From positions 1 through 41,462 of the forward strand of contig NZ_AUIY01000031.1 in assembly GCF_000423945.1 (NCBI RefSeq): a stretch of DNA of 41,462 nt, read 5' to 3'. Below, one piece after another: positions 8,223 through 16,813 of the stretch. Each line of letters begins with the position of its first letter. Within the stretch, counting starts at the first letter, position 1. The notes below the pieces were generated by a model. The model was given only the letters and a program-made list of their open reading frames with translations, did no database searches and was not told the origin of the DNA. The DNA is from Butyrivibrio sp. XPD2002 (GTDB taxonomy: Bacteria > Bacillota > Clostridia > Lachnospirales > Lachnospiraceae). The position numbers and the translations under genes are program-made.

Positions 8223-9056
8223 TCAATCCTTCAAGCCTGACATCATAACGCCCTTAACAAAAGCATCCTGTGCCAGCAAAAATGCCACAAGCACCGGCAA
8301 AACCGCAATCACAGATGATGCCATAAGAACCGGCCAGTCAGTGGAATACATCCCCTTCATGCTCGCAAGTCCCAGCGGCAGCGTGTATTTTCTGGAATCA
8401 TTGATATAGATAAGTGGTGAAAAATAATCATTCCACACACCCATAAAGCAAAAGATACAAAGTGTCGCAATCGTAGATTTTGCAAGTGGCAGTGCAATCA
8501 TGAAAAATGTCCTGAAGGGATTACAGCCGTCAATTTTCGCAGCCTCCACCAGCTCGTTGGGCACAGTTATGAAAAACTGCCTCATCAAAAATGTTCCAAA
8601 GGCGGACACTGATGCAGGAAGCATCAATGACCACAGTGTGTTTACAAGTCCGTAGAAGGACATCTGCAGGTAGTTAGTGATGACAGTTACATGAAAAGGG
8701 ATCATCATAGTTCCAAGATACAGCAAAAACAGCTTATCTCTTCCCGGGAAATTCAGCTTCGCGAACACATAGCCCGCTGTAGCCGACGTCATCACCTGAA
8801 AAAATACTACCCATGCAGATACTTTAACACTGTTCATGAAATACTGAAGGAAATTGAATCTGCTGGAAATCTGAGTGTAGTTTTCCCATACAAGCCTCTC
8901 TCCAAAGAGCTTTGGAGGGAAAACGAACACCTCACCAAGTCCCTTTAAGGAGGATGAAAGCATCCAGATAAAGGGCACAAGCATCGTGAAAGCACCGATA
9001 AGAAGCACTACATGAGCTATGGATTTGTTTAATATCAAAATGCGTTTGTTACTCAT
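8223..9056 (-). CDS. CUT1 ABC transporter permease, MalG/LacG type
   Basis: Inner-membrane subunit of a carbohydrate importer, 277 aa, with about six transmembrane helices. The permease-ATPase contact (EAA) motif is EAAKIDGCNPFRTFFMIALP. I start at MSNKR (9056), preceded by AAGGAGG; the eight extra upstream residues would overlap the previous gene and lack an RBS. It pairs with the MalF-type permease 10 nt upstream. There is no ATPase gene in the operon, so a shared MsmK/UgpC-like ATPase encoded elsewhere probably drives it. Confidence 0.93.
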   Translation of the reverse strand: MSNKRILILNKSIAHVVLLIGAFTMLVPFIWMLSSSLKGLGEVFVFPPKLFGERLVWENYTQISSRFNFLQYFMNSVKVSAWVVFFQVMTSATAGYVFAKLNFPGRDKLFLLYLGTMMIPFHVTVITNYLQMSFYGLVNTLWSLMLPASVSAFGTFLMRQFFITVPNELVEAAKIDGCNPFRTFFMIALPLAKSTIATLCIFCFMGVWNDYFSPLIYINDSRKYTLPLGLASMKGMYSTDWPVLMASSVIAVLPVLVAFLLAQDAFVKGVMMSGLKD

Positions 9057-9066
9057 GTCTACCTCC

Positions 9067-10005
9067 TTAATAGTTATCACGCATGTTCTTTTCCATGCGC
9101 ATATTAAAAATCGTTATTCCCATTATAATGAAGAAAAGCAGGTACGCTATAGCACAGGCATAACCCAGCTTGAAGTACTGGAATGCATTCTGATACAAAT
9201 AGTGCACAAGCACCGAAGATGATCGTCCCGGACCACCCTCAGTCATCAGCATAACCTGGTCAAACACCTGAAAAGAGCTGATTACAGCCATTACAAATAT
9301 GAAAAATGTGGTGGGCTTTAACAAGGGCAGCGTAATATATCTAAACTGCTGCCAGAGCCCTGCGCCGTCAAGCTTTGCAGCTTCATAATAACTTGTGGAA
9401 ATTCCCTGTAGTCCTGACAGGAAAATGATCATGTTATAGCCTGCACTTTTCCAGATGCCGACGATAGCCAGGGATACAAGGGATGTCCGGGAGTCCAGGA
9501 GCCACTTAGGGCCCTGGATTCCAAATAGAGACAGAAAGTAATTCATAATTCCAAATTCAGGGTTATAGATCCACTGCCACACTATAGCAACAACTACCAT
9601 TGAAGTGATGGATGGCAGGAAAAACGCCGCCCTGTAGAACCTTCTGAATGCGATCTTCTGATCAAGCATTACAGCAAGAAGAAGTGAAATACACATTCCT
9701 ACCGGCACTGTAAGAATAGTATATAGCGCCGTGTTTTTAGTAACTTCCCATACAATTGGATCACTGAACATGGTGATATAGTTACCCAGCCCCACAAACT
9801 TAGGCTTCGTCAACATATCATATTTCATGAAGCTAAGTACAAAGGTTGCCACCACAGGCACCAGCATGAACAGAAAGAACCCGACAACATTGGGAAGAAG
9901 CATGACCCATGCCCACGCAGTATCATCCTTCAGTTTTCCCTTTCTCTTCTCCTTTGGTGCCACGTGAGCCTCGATATTACTTATTGATATAGCTGAGCCA
10001 TTCAT
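9067..10005 (-). CDS. CUT1 ABC transporter permease, MalF/LacF type
   Basis: 312-aa integral membrane protein with a basic cytoplasmic N-terminus (PKEKRKGKLK), a first helix at about 30-55 and five further helices. The EAA loop is EAAKLDGAGLWQQFRYITLP, characteristic of MalF-type subunits. RBS GGAGGAG lies before ATG-AAT-GGC. It sits 65 nt downstream of the binding-protein gene and forms the heterodimeric channel with the MalG-type subunit. The neighbouring GH127 suggests arabino-oligosaccharide import; this is inference from context. Confidence 0.93.
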   Translation of the reverse strand: MNGSAISISNIEAHVAPKEKRKGKLKDDTAWAWVMLLPNVVGFFLFMLVPVVATFVLSFMKYDMLTKPKFVGLGNYITMFSDPIVWEVTKNTALYTILTVPVGMCISLLLAVMLDQKIAFRRFYRAAFFLPSITSMVVVAIVWQWIYNPEFGIMNYFLSLFGIQGPKWLLDSRTSLVSLAIVGIWKSAGYNMIIFLSGLQGISTSYYEAAKLDGAGLWQQFRYITLPLLKPTTFFIFVMAVISSFQVFDQVMLMTEGGPGRSSSVLVHYLYQNAFQYFKLGYACAIAYLLFFIIMGITIFNMRMEKNMRDNY

Positions 10006-10070
10006 AACGTGCTCCTCCCCAATTTATTAACTGCTTAAATCAAAATCATTACGCCTTAACCCTACTAAAG

Positions 10071-11465
10071 TTACTTAGACATTGCTTCCTTTATTGCTTC
10101 GTCTATTCTGCTATCAATGTTTTTAACAGTTGTGTCAATATCCTGATCCATCTTAAAGAACATATCTGTTTCTTCCTTGATGATATCGCGCGCCTGAGCT
10201 GACTTCTGAATTGCACCCGGATCTACAGCTGCATCCTTGAAATAATCCAGCATCAATTTATAGCTGTCGCCGTGAACCTTCTCATCGTACCAGCCTTTAA
10301 GCTGATCGCCTTCATACATGGAATAGCGGTTAGGCATCCAGAGCCCCGTCTTGCAAAGTGCACCCTGATATTCCATTCCGGAGAGGAACTTAAGGAATTC
10401 CCAAGCTTCTTCGGGATGAGCACAGGTTGAAGATATAGCATGAAGATGAGCCTGTCCTGTTGTAAGTACTTTGCCATAGGAAGGAAGCGGAGCCATACCG
10501 ATGTTCATTCCTGAAGCTGCCAGCTCCTGAAGTGACCATGAACCATCCACAAGCATTGCCACTTTTCCTGTCTCAAGCATCTGTGCAGCAGACATGCCGA
10601 CAGAGTCAAGTGTTGAAGAATCAGGTGCTGAGCCGTCGTCCACACGGATAGCCTTGATTGTCTCAAGAACCTCCTTAACCTCAGGTGTATCCATTGTACT
10701 CTTGGTAAAATCTGCATTATAACGGGTTCCGCCGTTTGAAAGAATCTGCGCATTAAGTGTATCTGCAACGGATTCCATTCCATAAACGCCGTAAACATCA
10801 TCAGTTGTAAGTGATTTTGCCACATCACGGAACTCATCGATAGTCCAGCACTTTGCAGGATCTGAGCTGGGATAAGGAACGCCCGCTGCGTCAAAAACAT
10901 CTTTGTTGTAGTAAACGATAGGAGATACTGTACATGAAGAAATTCCATAAATATGACCATCGATATCCATAATCGTACGGGATGACTCAATGAAATCATC
11001 GAAGGAGTAATTTTCGTCGAACTTGTCAGTGAGCTCCATGAGCGCTCCTGCTGCTGCGATCTGACGATAACTCTCTGAAGATACGAACATTACGTCTGGA
11101 AGTGCACCTGCTGCAGCTGAAGAAAGGATTTTCGCATTGTACTCTGAGCCTGCAAGGCCAGGTGTGTAAGAAACAGTAATATTGGGATGCTGAGCTTCAA
11201 AGGCTGCTATTCCATCCTTTACCGCCTGAGTCTCCAAGGGTGATGCTTCCCATCCCATAAATACCAGCTCAACCTTTTCACCAGACTCACTTTTCTGTGC
11301 TCCTGCCACAGTTGCCTCTTCAGTAGATGAAGAAGCTACATTTGTCTCCTCATTTGAAGAAGCGGCAGTATCACTATTCGCAGATGATCCACATCCAACA
11401 AGTCCAAGACTCATTGTTGTAACTGCCATTGTCAAAGCAAACGACATCCATACTTTCTTTCTCAT
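10071..11465 (-). CDS. extracellular sugar-binding lipoprotein of a CUT1 ABC transporter
   Basis: 464-aa solute-binding protein. The N-terminal signal (MRKKVWMSFALTMAVTTMSLG) ends in the lipobox LVGC, so the mature protein is lipid-anchored at Cys25 on the outer face of the membrane. A Ser/Thr/Glu-rich linker (about 28-65) follows, then the family 1 binding fold (VELVFMGWEASPLETQAVKDGI, then GALPDVMFVS and MLVDGSWSLQEL). RBS AGGAGG lies close to the ATG. It is the first gene of the GH127 importer operon, divergent from an AraC-type regulator that probably controls it. The ligand is probably an L-arabinose-containing oligosaccharide (inference). Confidence 0.93.
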   Translation of the reverse strand: MRKKVWMSFALTMAVTTMSLGLVGCGSSANSDTAASSNEETNVASSSTEEATVAGAQKSESGEKVELVFMGWEASPLETQAVKDGIAAFEAQHPNITVSYTPGLAGSEYNAKILSSAAAGALPDVMFVSSESYRQIAAAGALMELTDKFDENYSFDDFIESSRTIMDIDGHIYGISSCTVSPIVYYNKDVFDAAGVPYPSSDPAKCWTIDEFRDVAKSLTTDDVYGVYGMESVADTLNAQILSNGGTRYNADFTKSTMDTPEVKEVLETIKAIRVDDGSAPDSSTLDSVGMSAAQMLETGKVAMLVDGSWSLQELAASGMNIGMAPLPSYGKVLTTGQAHLHAISSTCAHPEEAWEFLKFLSGMEYQGALCKTGLWMPNRYSMYEGDQLKGWYDEKVHGDSYKLMLDYFKDAAVDPGAIQKSAQARDIIKEETDMFFKMDQDIDTTVKNIDSRIDEAIKEAMSK

Positions 11466-11551
11466 ACTAATCCCTCCTGATGGCTAAAGACCCTCTGTCT
11501 TTTGCGCCAAAATCACATTCCCCATGATGTGCACTTTCACAGAGAATACTA

Positions 11552-11579
11552 TTGCAAGTTTCTCTCGCGATGATATAAA
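11552..11579 (+). promoter_or_regulatory. probable promoter of the AraC-family regulator
   Basis: TTGCAA, 16-bp spacer, TATAAA, placed about 60 nt before the regulator's ATG, within the 176-bp divergent region shared with the binding-protein gene. No clear paired AraC half-sites could be picked out by eye. Confidence 0.4.
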
Positions 11580-11641
11580 TATAAATAAAAGCACATGTAA
11601 CAACAACTCACATACCGATAGAAAAGGTGGACAAATCCCAT

Positions 11642-12586
11642 ATGTTATTCTGCGTATATGACCCATCTCATCCTGTTCAATATTTAAGTAGTGGAATTTT
11701 AGTCAGAAAAGACGGCTTTCTTCATGAACGAAGAAATATAGACTCTTTTGTTCTTATTCTCGTATCCCAGGGAACTCTTCACATCACCCAAAATGGTATC
11801 AATTATGATGTTTCTGAAAATGAAGCAATAATCCTGTTTCCTCACAGGACGCATTACGGCTACAAGCCAAGTAAGGGGCCGCTGTCTTACTACTGGACTC
11901 ACTTTTACATAACCGATCCCGATTACCACATCTACAACCAGAAGGCTCTGATGCGCAACAACACCATTATGACAGGACTTCGCAATTCATACAGCACCAA
12001 CATGCTGGCGCCCTCCTATCAGCCGGAGCAGGCCCGGGAAGCAGGTGAACTCTTCGTACTTCCGGAATACATTCATCTGAAAAATGACATCCGCACAGTG
12101 GTACTTTTCACTCAGCTCCTTGATATCTCCAGAAGGGACAGCTACCAGCTGAACTGGCGAAGCCGCTATGCACTAAACCTGCTGCTCGCAGAATTCCAGG
12201 CCGAATGTAACGAAGTACAGATGCTCCACCTCGATTCAGACAGCCCCACATCAGTGCGCGCCGTCACCGAGTGGCTACGCACACATTTCGATGAAAAGAT
12301 TACCGTAGCAGATCTCGCTGAGCAGTTCGGATATAACCCGACCTACCTCACGGCACTGATCAAAAAGCACACAGGATTCACCATTACAGAACTACTAAGC
12401 TACTACCGGATAAACGTCGCCAAGGGTATCCTATCCTCCGATGCCAGCACCTCTGTGAGGCGTGTTGCGCTTCTTTGTGGCTACTCCGATGAGAAGTATT
12501 TCATGAGGGTATTTCGCAAGGTTGCAGGAATGACACCGAAGGAATATCGAGAAGCGTTTACAGAGAAAAAGCTTGTGACTAAATAG
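11642..12586 (+). CDS. AraC-family transcriptional regulator
   Basis: DNA-binding regulator with an N-terminal cupin-type sugar-sensing domain (about 30-110, including FPHRTHYGYKP) and a C-terminal double helix-turn-helix (about 215-314): ITVADLAEQFGYNPTYLTAL, then VRRVALLCGYSDEKYFMRVF and the conserved end GMTPKEYREAF. I prefer the ATG at 11642, 11 nt after AGGTGG. A GTG at 11627 is in frame but overlaps that RBS. It is divergent from the importer/GH127 operon, so it is the likely local activator responding to arabinoside-derived sugars (inference). Confidence 0.9.
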   Translation: MLFCVYDPSHPVQYLSSGILVRKDGFLHERRNIDSFVLILVSQGTLHITQNGINYDVSENEAIILFPHRTHYGYKPSKGPLSYYWTHFYITDPDYHIYNQKALMRNNTIMTGLRNSYSTNMLAPSYQPEQAREAGELFVLPEYIHLKNDIRTVVLFTQLLDISRRDSYQLNWRSRYALNLLLAEFQAECNEVQMLHLDSDSPTSVRAVTEWLRTHFDEKITVADLAEQFGYNPTYLTALIKKHTGFTITELLSYYRINVAKGILSSDASTSVRRVALLCGYSDEKYFMRVFRKVAGMTPKEYREAFTEKKLVTK

Positions 12587-12596
12587 TAAAAAACTT

Positions 12597-12626
12597 GAAA
12601 GGAGCGGACATAATGCCCGCTCCCTT
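12597..12626. terminator. GGAGCGG/CCGCTCC hairpin at one edge of the Rpn locus
   Basis: Stem GGAGCGG / CCGCTCC with a 9-nt loop. On the minus strand it is followed by TTTCAAGTTTTTTAC, a fair terminator for the Rpn fragment. On the plus strand it lies just after the AraC gene. A closely similar hairpin sits at 14436-14466. Confidence 0.5.
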
Positions 12627-12672
12627 GTAAAATCATTCGTTTCGCCTTTTAGCTCATGTGTAAGCCAAATTA

Positions 12673-13011
12673 TCATTTTGATGATTGTTCTTGATGAAGT
12701 AATTCTTCCATAAGCTTTCGCTGATATTTTAGATCTTCAGTAGCTTTTTTCAGATCATCAAACCTTCCGTCTTCAATTAAAATAGCGTTTAACCTATTAA
12801 TTGAATCCGTAACCATCTCTGTAACCTCTGTGATGACCTTCTCTGTAACCTCTGCGGTGACCTTCTCCGTCAATTCTCGATCGTGAATTCTCTGTCTATC
12901 CCATTCCTTCATATAGGTTTTAGTCACCTCCGATCTATCTTTGACATTGTTTACTATATCGCTTAGTCTATGTATCTCTTCACCTGGATTTTCTCCCAGT
13001 TCTCCTGTCAC
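12673..13011 (-). pseudogene. partial duplicate of the 3' end of the adjacent Rpn-family nuclease gene
   Basis: The 112-aa frame matches only the C-terminal third of the neighbouring 367-aa gene. It starts inside the region encoding VTGELGENPGEE (reading GTG as start) and continues through SDIVNNVKDRSEVTKTY, the octapeptide repeats and the helical tail. It lacks the nuclease domain, so it is a remnant or a free-standing tail. It carries only three octapeptide units (12799-12870) against eight in the full-length gene. Nucleotide identity is very high through the central part and lower towards the 3' end. It may be untranslated. Confidence 0.8.
12799..12870 (-). repeat. three 24-bp repeat units in the Rpn 3' fragment
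   Basis: Three in-frame 24-bp units encoding TEKVTAEV, TEKVITEV and TEMVTDSI. The first and last match the outer units of the eight-unit array in the neighbouring full-length gene. Confidence 0.85.
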
Positions 13012-13032
13012 GATTTATTTTTTCATTATGCA

Positions 13033-14136
13033 TTAATGAATATCCGCTGTATGCTTAGCATTTTCTTTATGGAGTAAATCTTCCATAAGCTTTTTCTGAT
13101 ATTCCTTATCTTCTGTAGCTTTTTTTAGATCATCAAGCCTTCCGGCTTCAATTAGAATAGCAGTTAAACTATTAATTGAATCCGTAACCATCTCTGTTAC
13201 TTGTGCAGTAACCTCCTCTGTAACTTTGCCCGTAACCTTCTCTGTAATTTCTGCGGTAACCTTCTCCGTAACTTCTTCGGTGACCTTCTCTGTAACTTCT
13301 GCGGTAACCTTCTCTGTAACCTCTGCGGTAACCTTCTCTGTAACCTCTGCGGTGACCTTCTCCGTCAATTCTCGATCGTGAATTCTCTGTCTGTCCCATT
13401 CCTTCATATAGGTTTTAGTCACCTCCGATCTATCTTTGACATTATTTACTATATCGCTTAGTCTATGCGTCTCTTCACCTGGATTTTCTCCCAGTTCTCC
13501 TGTCACAATATATTTTACCATTTCGGCCAGAACATTGCCATGTGTATTACCGCTGGGGATATTGTAATTACCGCCACCATAAAGGAATATATACCTTTTT
13601 CCATCATCGTATTCTATATCTCTGTGACTGACGAGTGTGGTCTTTGCTTCGTAATACATATCCCCTGCAAGGAAGGGATCATAAGATAAAATCGTTATGG
13701 AAATATAGTCCGGAAGTGTTTCATAGAATTTTCCTGAACTTAAGAGTTTTGATTCTACAATTGATGAATAATACCTATGCCTTTTCGGAAGTTCCTGCCT
13801 GTCTGCCTCCCTGTCCTCCATCTCTATATCATATACAGATGAAACCTCGCCATCAGCTGTCCTGCTATGATCAATATATACGTCAAATCTTATACCATGT
13901 TTACCTTTATCATTCCCGGTAAATACCTTCTGCGGTTTTGCGCTGTCAACACATATCTTATAGCCAACTACAGCACTTATGATAATTTGCGCAACCTCTT
14001 TGGCTCTTTCCTCATCCTCCATCACGTAATTGAAAAGGAAATTGTTGATCAAAGTCATTGATTTTACTGCATTTTTCGCCTCTTCAAAAGTGATTGTATC
14101 GTTGTTTGTTTCTATAGTTTCAATCTTTTCTGACAC
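13033..14136 (-). CDS. Rpn-family PD-(D/E)XK nuclease / putative transposase with octapeptide repeats
   Basis: 367-aa member of the recombination-promoting nuclease (Rpn) / PD-(D/E)XK nuclease family transposase group, common in Lachnospiraceae. The N-terminal nuclease domain shows GIRFDVYID (Asp85) and VYDIEMED (Glu105, Glu107), then RHRYYSSIVESKLL and DYISITILSYDPF, typical of the family. The C-terminal third has eight tandem octapeptides of TEKVTAEV type (residues 258-321), then a helical tail, LDDLKKATEDKEYQKKLMEDLL. An RBS with GGAGGG precedes the ATG. Members can promote recA-independent recombination, but the natural role is uncertain. A truncated copy lies immediately downstream. Confidence 0.85.
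   Translation of the reverse strand: MSEKIETIETNNDTITFEEAKNAVKSMTLINNFLFNYVMEDEERAKEVAQIIISAVVGYKICVDSAKPQKVFTGNDKGKHGIRFDVYIDHSRTADGEVSSVYDIEMEDREADRQELPKRHRYYSSIVESKLLSSGKFYETLPDYISITILSYDPFLAGDMYYEAKTTLVSHRDIEYDDGKRYIFLYGGGNYNIPSGNTHGNVLAEMVKYIVTGELGENPGEETHRLSDIVNNVKDRSEVTKTYMKEWDRQRIHDRELTEKVTAEVTEKVTAEVTEKVTAEVTEKVTEEVTEKVTAEITEKVTGKVTEEVTAQVTEMVTDSINSLTAILIEAGRLDDLKKATEDKEYQKKLMEDLLHKENAKHTADIH
13174..13365 (-). repeat. eight tandem 24-bp repeats inside the Rpn gene
   Basis: 192 bp of in-frame 24-bp units. Read in protein order: TEKVTAEV three times, TEKVTEEV, TEKVTAEI, TEKVTGKV, TEEVTAQV, TEMVTDSI. The first three are nearly identical at DNA level, which points to recent slippage or unequal exchange. 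Confidence 0.92.
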
Positions 14137-14435
14137 ATTTGTGCCCTCCTTAATCTTTTGTATCAGATGAACATAAAGGCACAGAATATCAAAATACGGG
14201 GAAGTAATCTTTAATACTCAATTTATCTATTTCAAAACACTACTATAAAAATGTGGAAATAACGGGTGAACACCCGGATACCTATATGGTCCTCTGACCG
14301 AGTATGATAATACACAAATGAAAATGATTTGTCAATGCTCTATTAAAATATGATTGTATATTGTAATTCATTACTACTTTTTAACTAAATAACGATATCT
14401 TTTCAACAATTTATTTTATACTCACTTTTACGTGA
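14137..14435. other. gene-free stretch upstream of the Rpn gene
   Basis: AT-rich, with stops in all frames. The only structure seen is a small CGGGTG-AA-CACCCG hairpin near 14264-14277 and a GGTC-CTCT-GACC mini-palindrome near 14289. It presumably contains the Rpn promoter, but no convincing -35/-10 pair was identified. Confidence 0.5.
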
Positions 14436-14466
14436 GAAGGGAGCGGCCATGATGCCCGCTCCCTTC
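14436..14466. repeat. 11-bp-stem hairpin, second copy of the Rpn-flanking palindrome
   Basis: GAAGGGAGCGG / CCGCTCCCTTC with a CCATGATGC loop. It is very similar to the hairpin at 12597-12626 (GGAGCGG, loop ACATAATGC, CCGCTCC) and in the same orientation. It could act as a terminator, but no T-run follows on either strand. Confidence 0.6.
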
Positions 14467-14530
14467 TGAAAAGTGATTGAAGAAAAGTAATCTTACATGA
14501 GAAACTCTCATGAAGTTTTCTTATGATGGG

Positions 14531-14767
14531 TTATTTAACCTTTGTCTTGCCATTCTTTACGTTAGGAAGTGCGTTAAGTATTTCCTTATTCTTAGCCTTA
14601 TACTTACCAGTAGCCTTGATCCATCCACCCTTCTTAATCTTCTTGAAGGACTTAGCCATCTTCTTTGTAAGCTTGAGACTCTTAATCTTAATCTTCTTAA
14701 CCTTACTCTTCTTGAAAGCATTAGGATTGATTCTCTTAATGTTCTTTAACATCGAACTCATCTGCAA
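14531..14767 (-). pseudogene. remnant of a leucine-rich-repeat surface protein C-terminus
   Basis: A 78-codon open frame, extremely Lys-rich. The segment INPNAFKKSKVKKIKIKS and the stretch SLKLTKKMAKSFKKIKKGG have the pattern of the BspA-like (LRR_5) repeat and Lys-rich tail found in large Lachnospiraceae surface proteins. There is no credible start (TTG only), no RBS and no upstream repeat domain, so this is most likely a decayed 3' fragment. An overlapping 35-codon frame (14736-14843, MSRDISDVVWTAGADENTA) may belong to the same debris or to an unrelated lost gene. Confidence 0.5.
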
Positions 14768-14882
14768 CTTTATTAGGAACTATTGTGGCTGTATTTTCGT
14801 CTGCGCCAGCCGTCCATACAACATCACTAATGTCCCTGCTCATAAAGGTTGATATCATCCCAATCCAGTCTCATATCTATTC

Positions 14883-16640
14883 TCATTTCTTCAATCCAAA
14901 ATTTCTCAAGGCCTGTATGAATGCTCTTCGCCTTGAATATTCATTCCTATATTTTTCCAAAATGGTTGCCTTTTTTGTAATTCCTCTCGACTCTGCAACT
15001 TCACCATATGCTGCTATAAAGCTTGCACACTCTCCATAGTAATTACGTCTGTTGGCTCCCATTATGCCTGCAGTTCTCTGTTCAATCAGGTTACCCAACA
15101 TTTTCATCCACTTTTTGTAATCTGACTCATTTACTTTTATTCCGGATTTCCATTCATCAAACAATTCATAAAATGTATCGGTACTGCTTAATGGTTCGTC
15201 TATATATTCTCCTAAACCCCTATAGTACTTTTCTGCATCAAAACCAATTCCGGAAACAGCCATATTCAGCATGCTTCCTAATCCACTTGGCAATGTTTCA
15301 CCTTTATATAGCAACATCATAAATAGTGCTATTCCCTGCTTCATAAAAGTTGAAGACCATCCAAGAGCTGCTTTTTCACTCATCCCGCTTTTTATTACAG
15401 TTTCAAAGTCTCCCTCAAAAAATTTGACCGCCAAATAGTCATTTCGTCCCATATCGTTCTCTTCAGGCATTCCCGATCTATACACTGTGGTATTTCTATT
15501 ATTCTTGAATTTTTCGTATCCATCCTCGCATTCTTTATGGATTGTTTTAGCAAAAGCGGAATAATTGCTATGTTTCATTAACAATCTAAAAAAATTTGTA
15601 AATGTAGTATCTGAACTAAAGGCCTCTAACCAACAGTATTCCTGAAAAGATTTCTGATTATTTTTGTATGCATACTCTGCAGTTAAAAGCGCAACATCTG
15701 CTCTGACTTTATAATTATTTGGAATCTTCTTTAATGCCTCTTCTCCAATATCAAGCATTCTACTATCTTCACCACTATCAACCCCATTTACAAGAATTTC
15801 TTTATATAACTCCGGATGATTATCCGTATGTTTTCTGGCATTCTCCAGAATTTGGTTATCATCTTTTAGCATGGATTGGGCTTCTTTCAGCATATCTTTT
15901 ATACCCCATCCGTTTCTTGTGCCAAGAATATTACTCCAATCCACAATAAACTTGTCAAATTCAGGCAGGACATAGCCACCAAGTTCTATAACCTTTTTCA
16001 ATTGAAAGCTATACGGTCTTAAATTCTCATACAATCTAAACATAGCCTCAGCTCTTTCGGAAATATCATTTCCAATATATGCCAAAAACATTGACTCATT
16101 TACCATATTGTCAAACGAACCATCTAATAGTCCATGATCATATAGCTCATTTATTCCCAGCGGAGATCCTTCATAATCAGCCCAATCACCGGTAGCTGAA
16201 ACCTCAGTAATTGACAATTGTTCTGCAAGGTTGTATCCATCTTCATATTGCTCTGTATCTATACATTTGTTCAACAAAGAAATAGCTTCCTCAACATCAG
16301 GAAGAATTCTATCTCCATCCATAAATAAAACTTCGTCCTCGTCACTGGCATACCAGTCATCATATTCCTCGTTATACTCGCTATCCAGGCATCTTTCGCC
16401 TTCTTCGATCTCCTGAAGAACTTTAATCATTTTTTCAACTTCATCATGGACTGTTTTAGCACAGGGATTTTCGCCAGTTTTATGACTTAATCCCTTCGCA
16501 TTCTTCATCATCCGAAGAAATGAATCTCTTCTCCCCTCAGGAAGACTTTGCGCTACATCAATTATAAAAGAACGTAATTCTTCCTCTGGCATTTTTTCAA
16601 GCACACCGTTAACCTGTTTCAAGAATTGCGGTAATGTCAT
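14883..16640 (-). CDS. uncharacterised 585-aa helical protein
   Basis: I do not recognise this family. The protein starts MTLPQFLKQVNGVLEKMPEEEL with GGAGGAG 9 nt upstream; the open frame extends 51 codons further, but without an RBS. It appears cytosolic, with no signal peptide or membrane segment. Its sequence is mostly amphipathic helices, with an acidic patch near residues 100-125 (EEYDDWYASDEDEVLF). The middle (about 270-400: MLDIGEEALKKIPNNYKVRADVALLTAEYAYK) has TPR-like helical spacing. The C-terminus is basic (KYRNEYSRRRAFIQALRNFGLKK). It stands alone between the LRR remnant and the GH32 terminator in an accessory-looking patch. A scaffold or regulatory role is possible, but nothing visible proves it. 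Confidence 0.8.
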   Translation of the reverse strand: MTLPQFLKQVNGVLEKMPEEELRSFIIDVAQSLPEGRRDSFLRMMKNAKGLSHKTGENPCAKTVHDEVEKMIKVLQEIEEGERCLDSEYNEEYDDWYASDEDEVLFMDGDRILPDVEEAISLLNKCIDTEQYEDGYNLAEQLSITEVSATGDWADYEGSPLGINELYDHGLLDGSFDNMVNESMFLAYIGNDISERAEAMFRLYENLRPYSFQLKKVIELGGYVLPEFDKFIVDWSNILGTRNGWGIKDMLKEAQSMLKDDNQILENARKHTDNHPELYKEILVNGVDSGEDSRMLDIGEEALKKIPNNYKVRADVALLTAEYAYKNNQKSFQEYCWLEAFSSDTTFTNFFRLLMKHSNYSAFAKTIHKECEDGYEKFKNNRNTTVYRSGMPEENDMGRNDYLAVKFFEGDFETVIKSGMSEKAALGWSSTFMKQGIALFMMLLYKGETLPSGLGSMLNMAVSGIGFDAEKYYRGLGEYIDEPLSSTDTFYELFDEWKSGIKVNESDYKKWMKMLGNLIEQRTAGIMGANRRNYYGECASFIAAYGEVAESRGITKKATILEKYRNEYSRRRAFIQALRNFGLKK

Positions 16641-16754
16641 TTGAATTCTCCTCCATTTCTTTTCTGCTACTAAATAATTCAATTTCTCCTTTGATGTAAA
16701 CATTATCTCAAATAAGCTGTGGCATAATTTGGACTTCAAACTCATTGCCATTAC

Positions 16755-16793
16755 AAAAATACCGGCTGATGCTTCTCTATCATCAGCCGGCAT
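16755..16793 (-). terminator. Rho-independent terminator of the GH32 operon
   Basis: Perfect 10-bp stem CCGGCTGATG / CATCAGCCGG with a 9-nt loop, then TATTTTTG on the minus strand. It begins about 22 nt past the GH32 stop codon. Confidence 0.85.
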
Positions 16794-16813
16794 AGATTAT
16801 TTCTTATTCTATT

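Noticed and set aside
13201..13461. Plus-strand Cys/Asn/Leu-rich frame opposite the Rpn repeats
   Set aside because: It arises only because the 24-bp repeat is a multiple of three and stays open on the other strand.
14736..14843. 35-codon ORF MSRDISDVVWTAGADENTA on the minus strand
   Set aside because: Coding-like composition but a weak start, no homologue recognised, and it overlaps the LRR remnant; kept only as possible debris.
14510..14852. Hydrophobic plus-strand frames opposite the LRR-tail remnant
   Set aside because: Lys-rich codons read backwards give Leu/Phe-rich shadows that mimic membrane proteins; no RBS or conserved motif.
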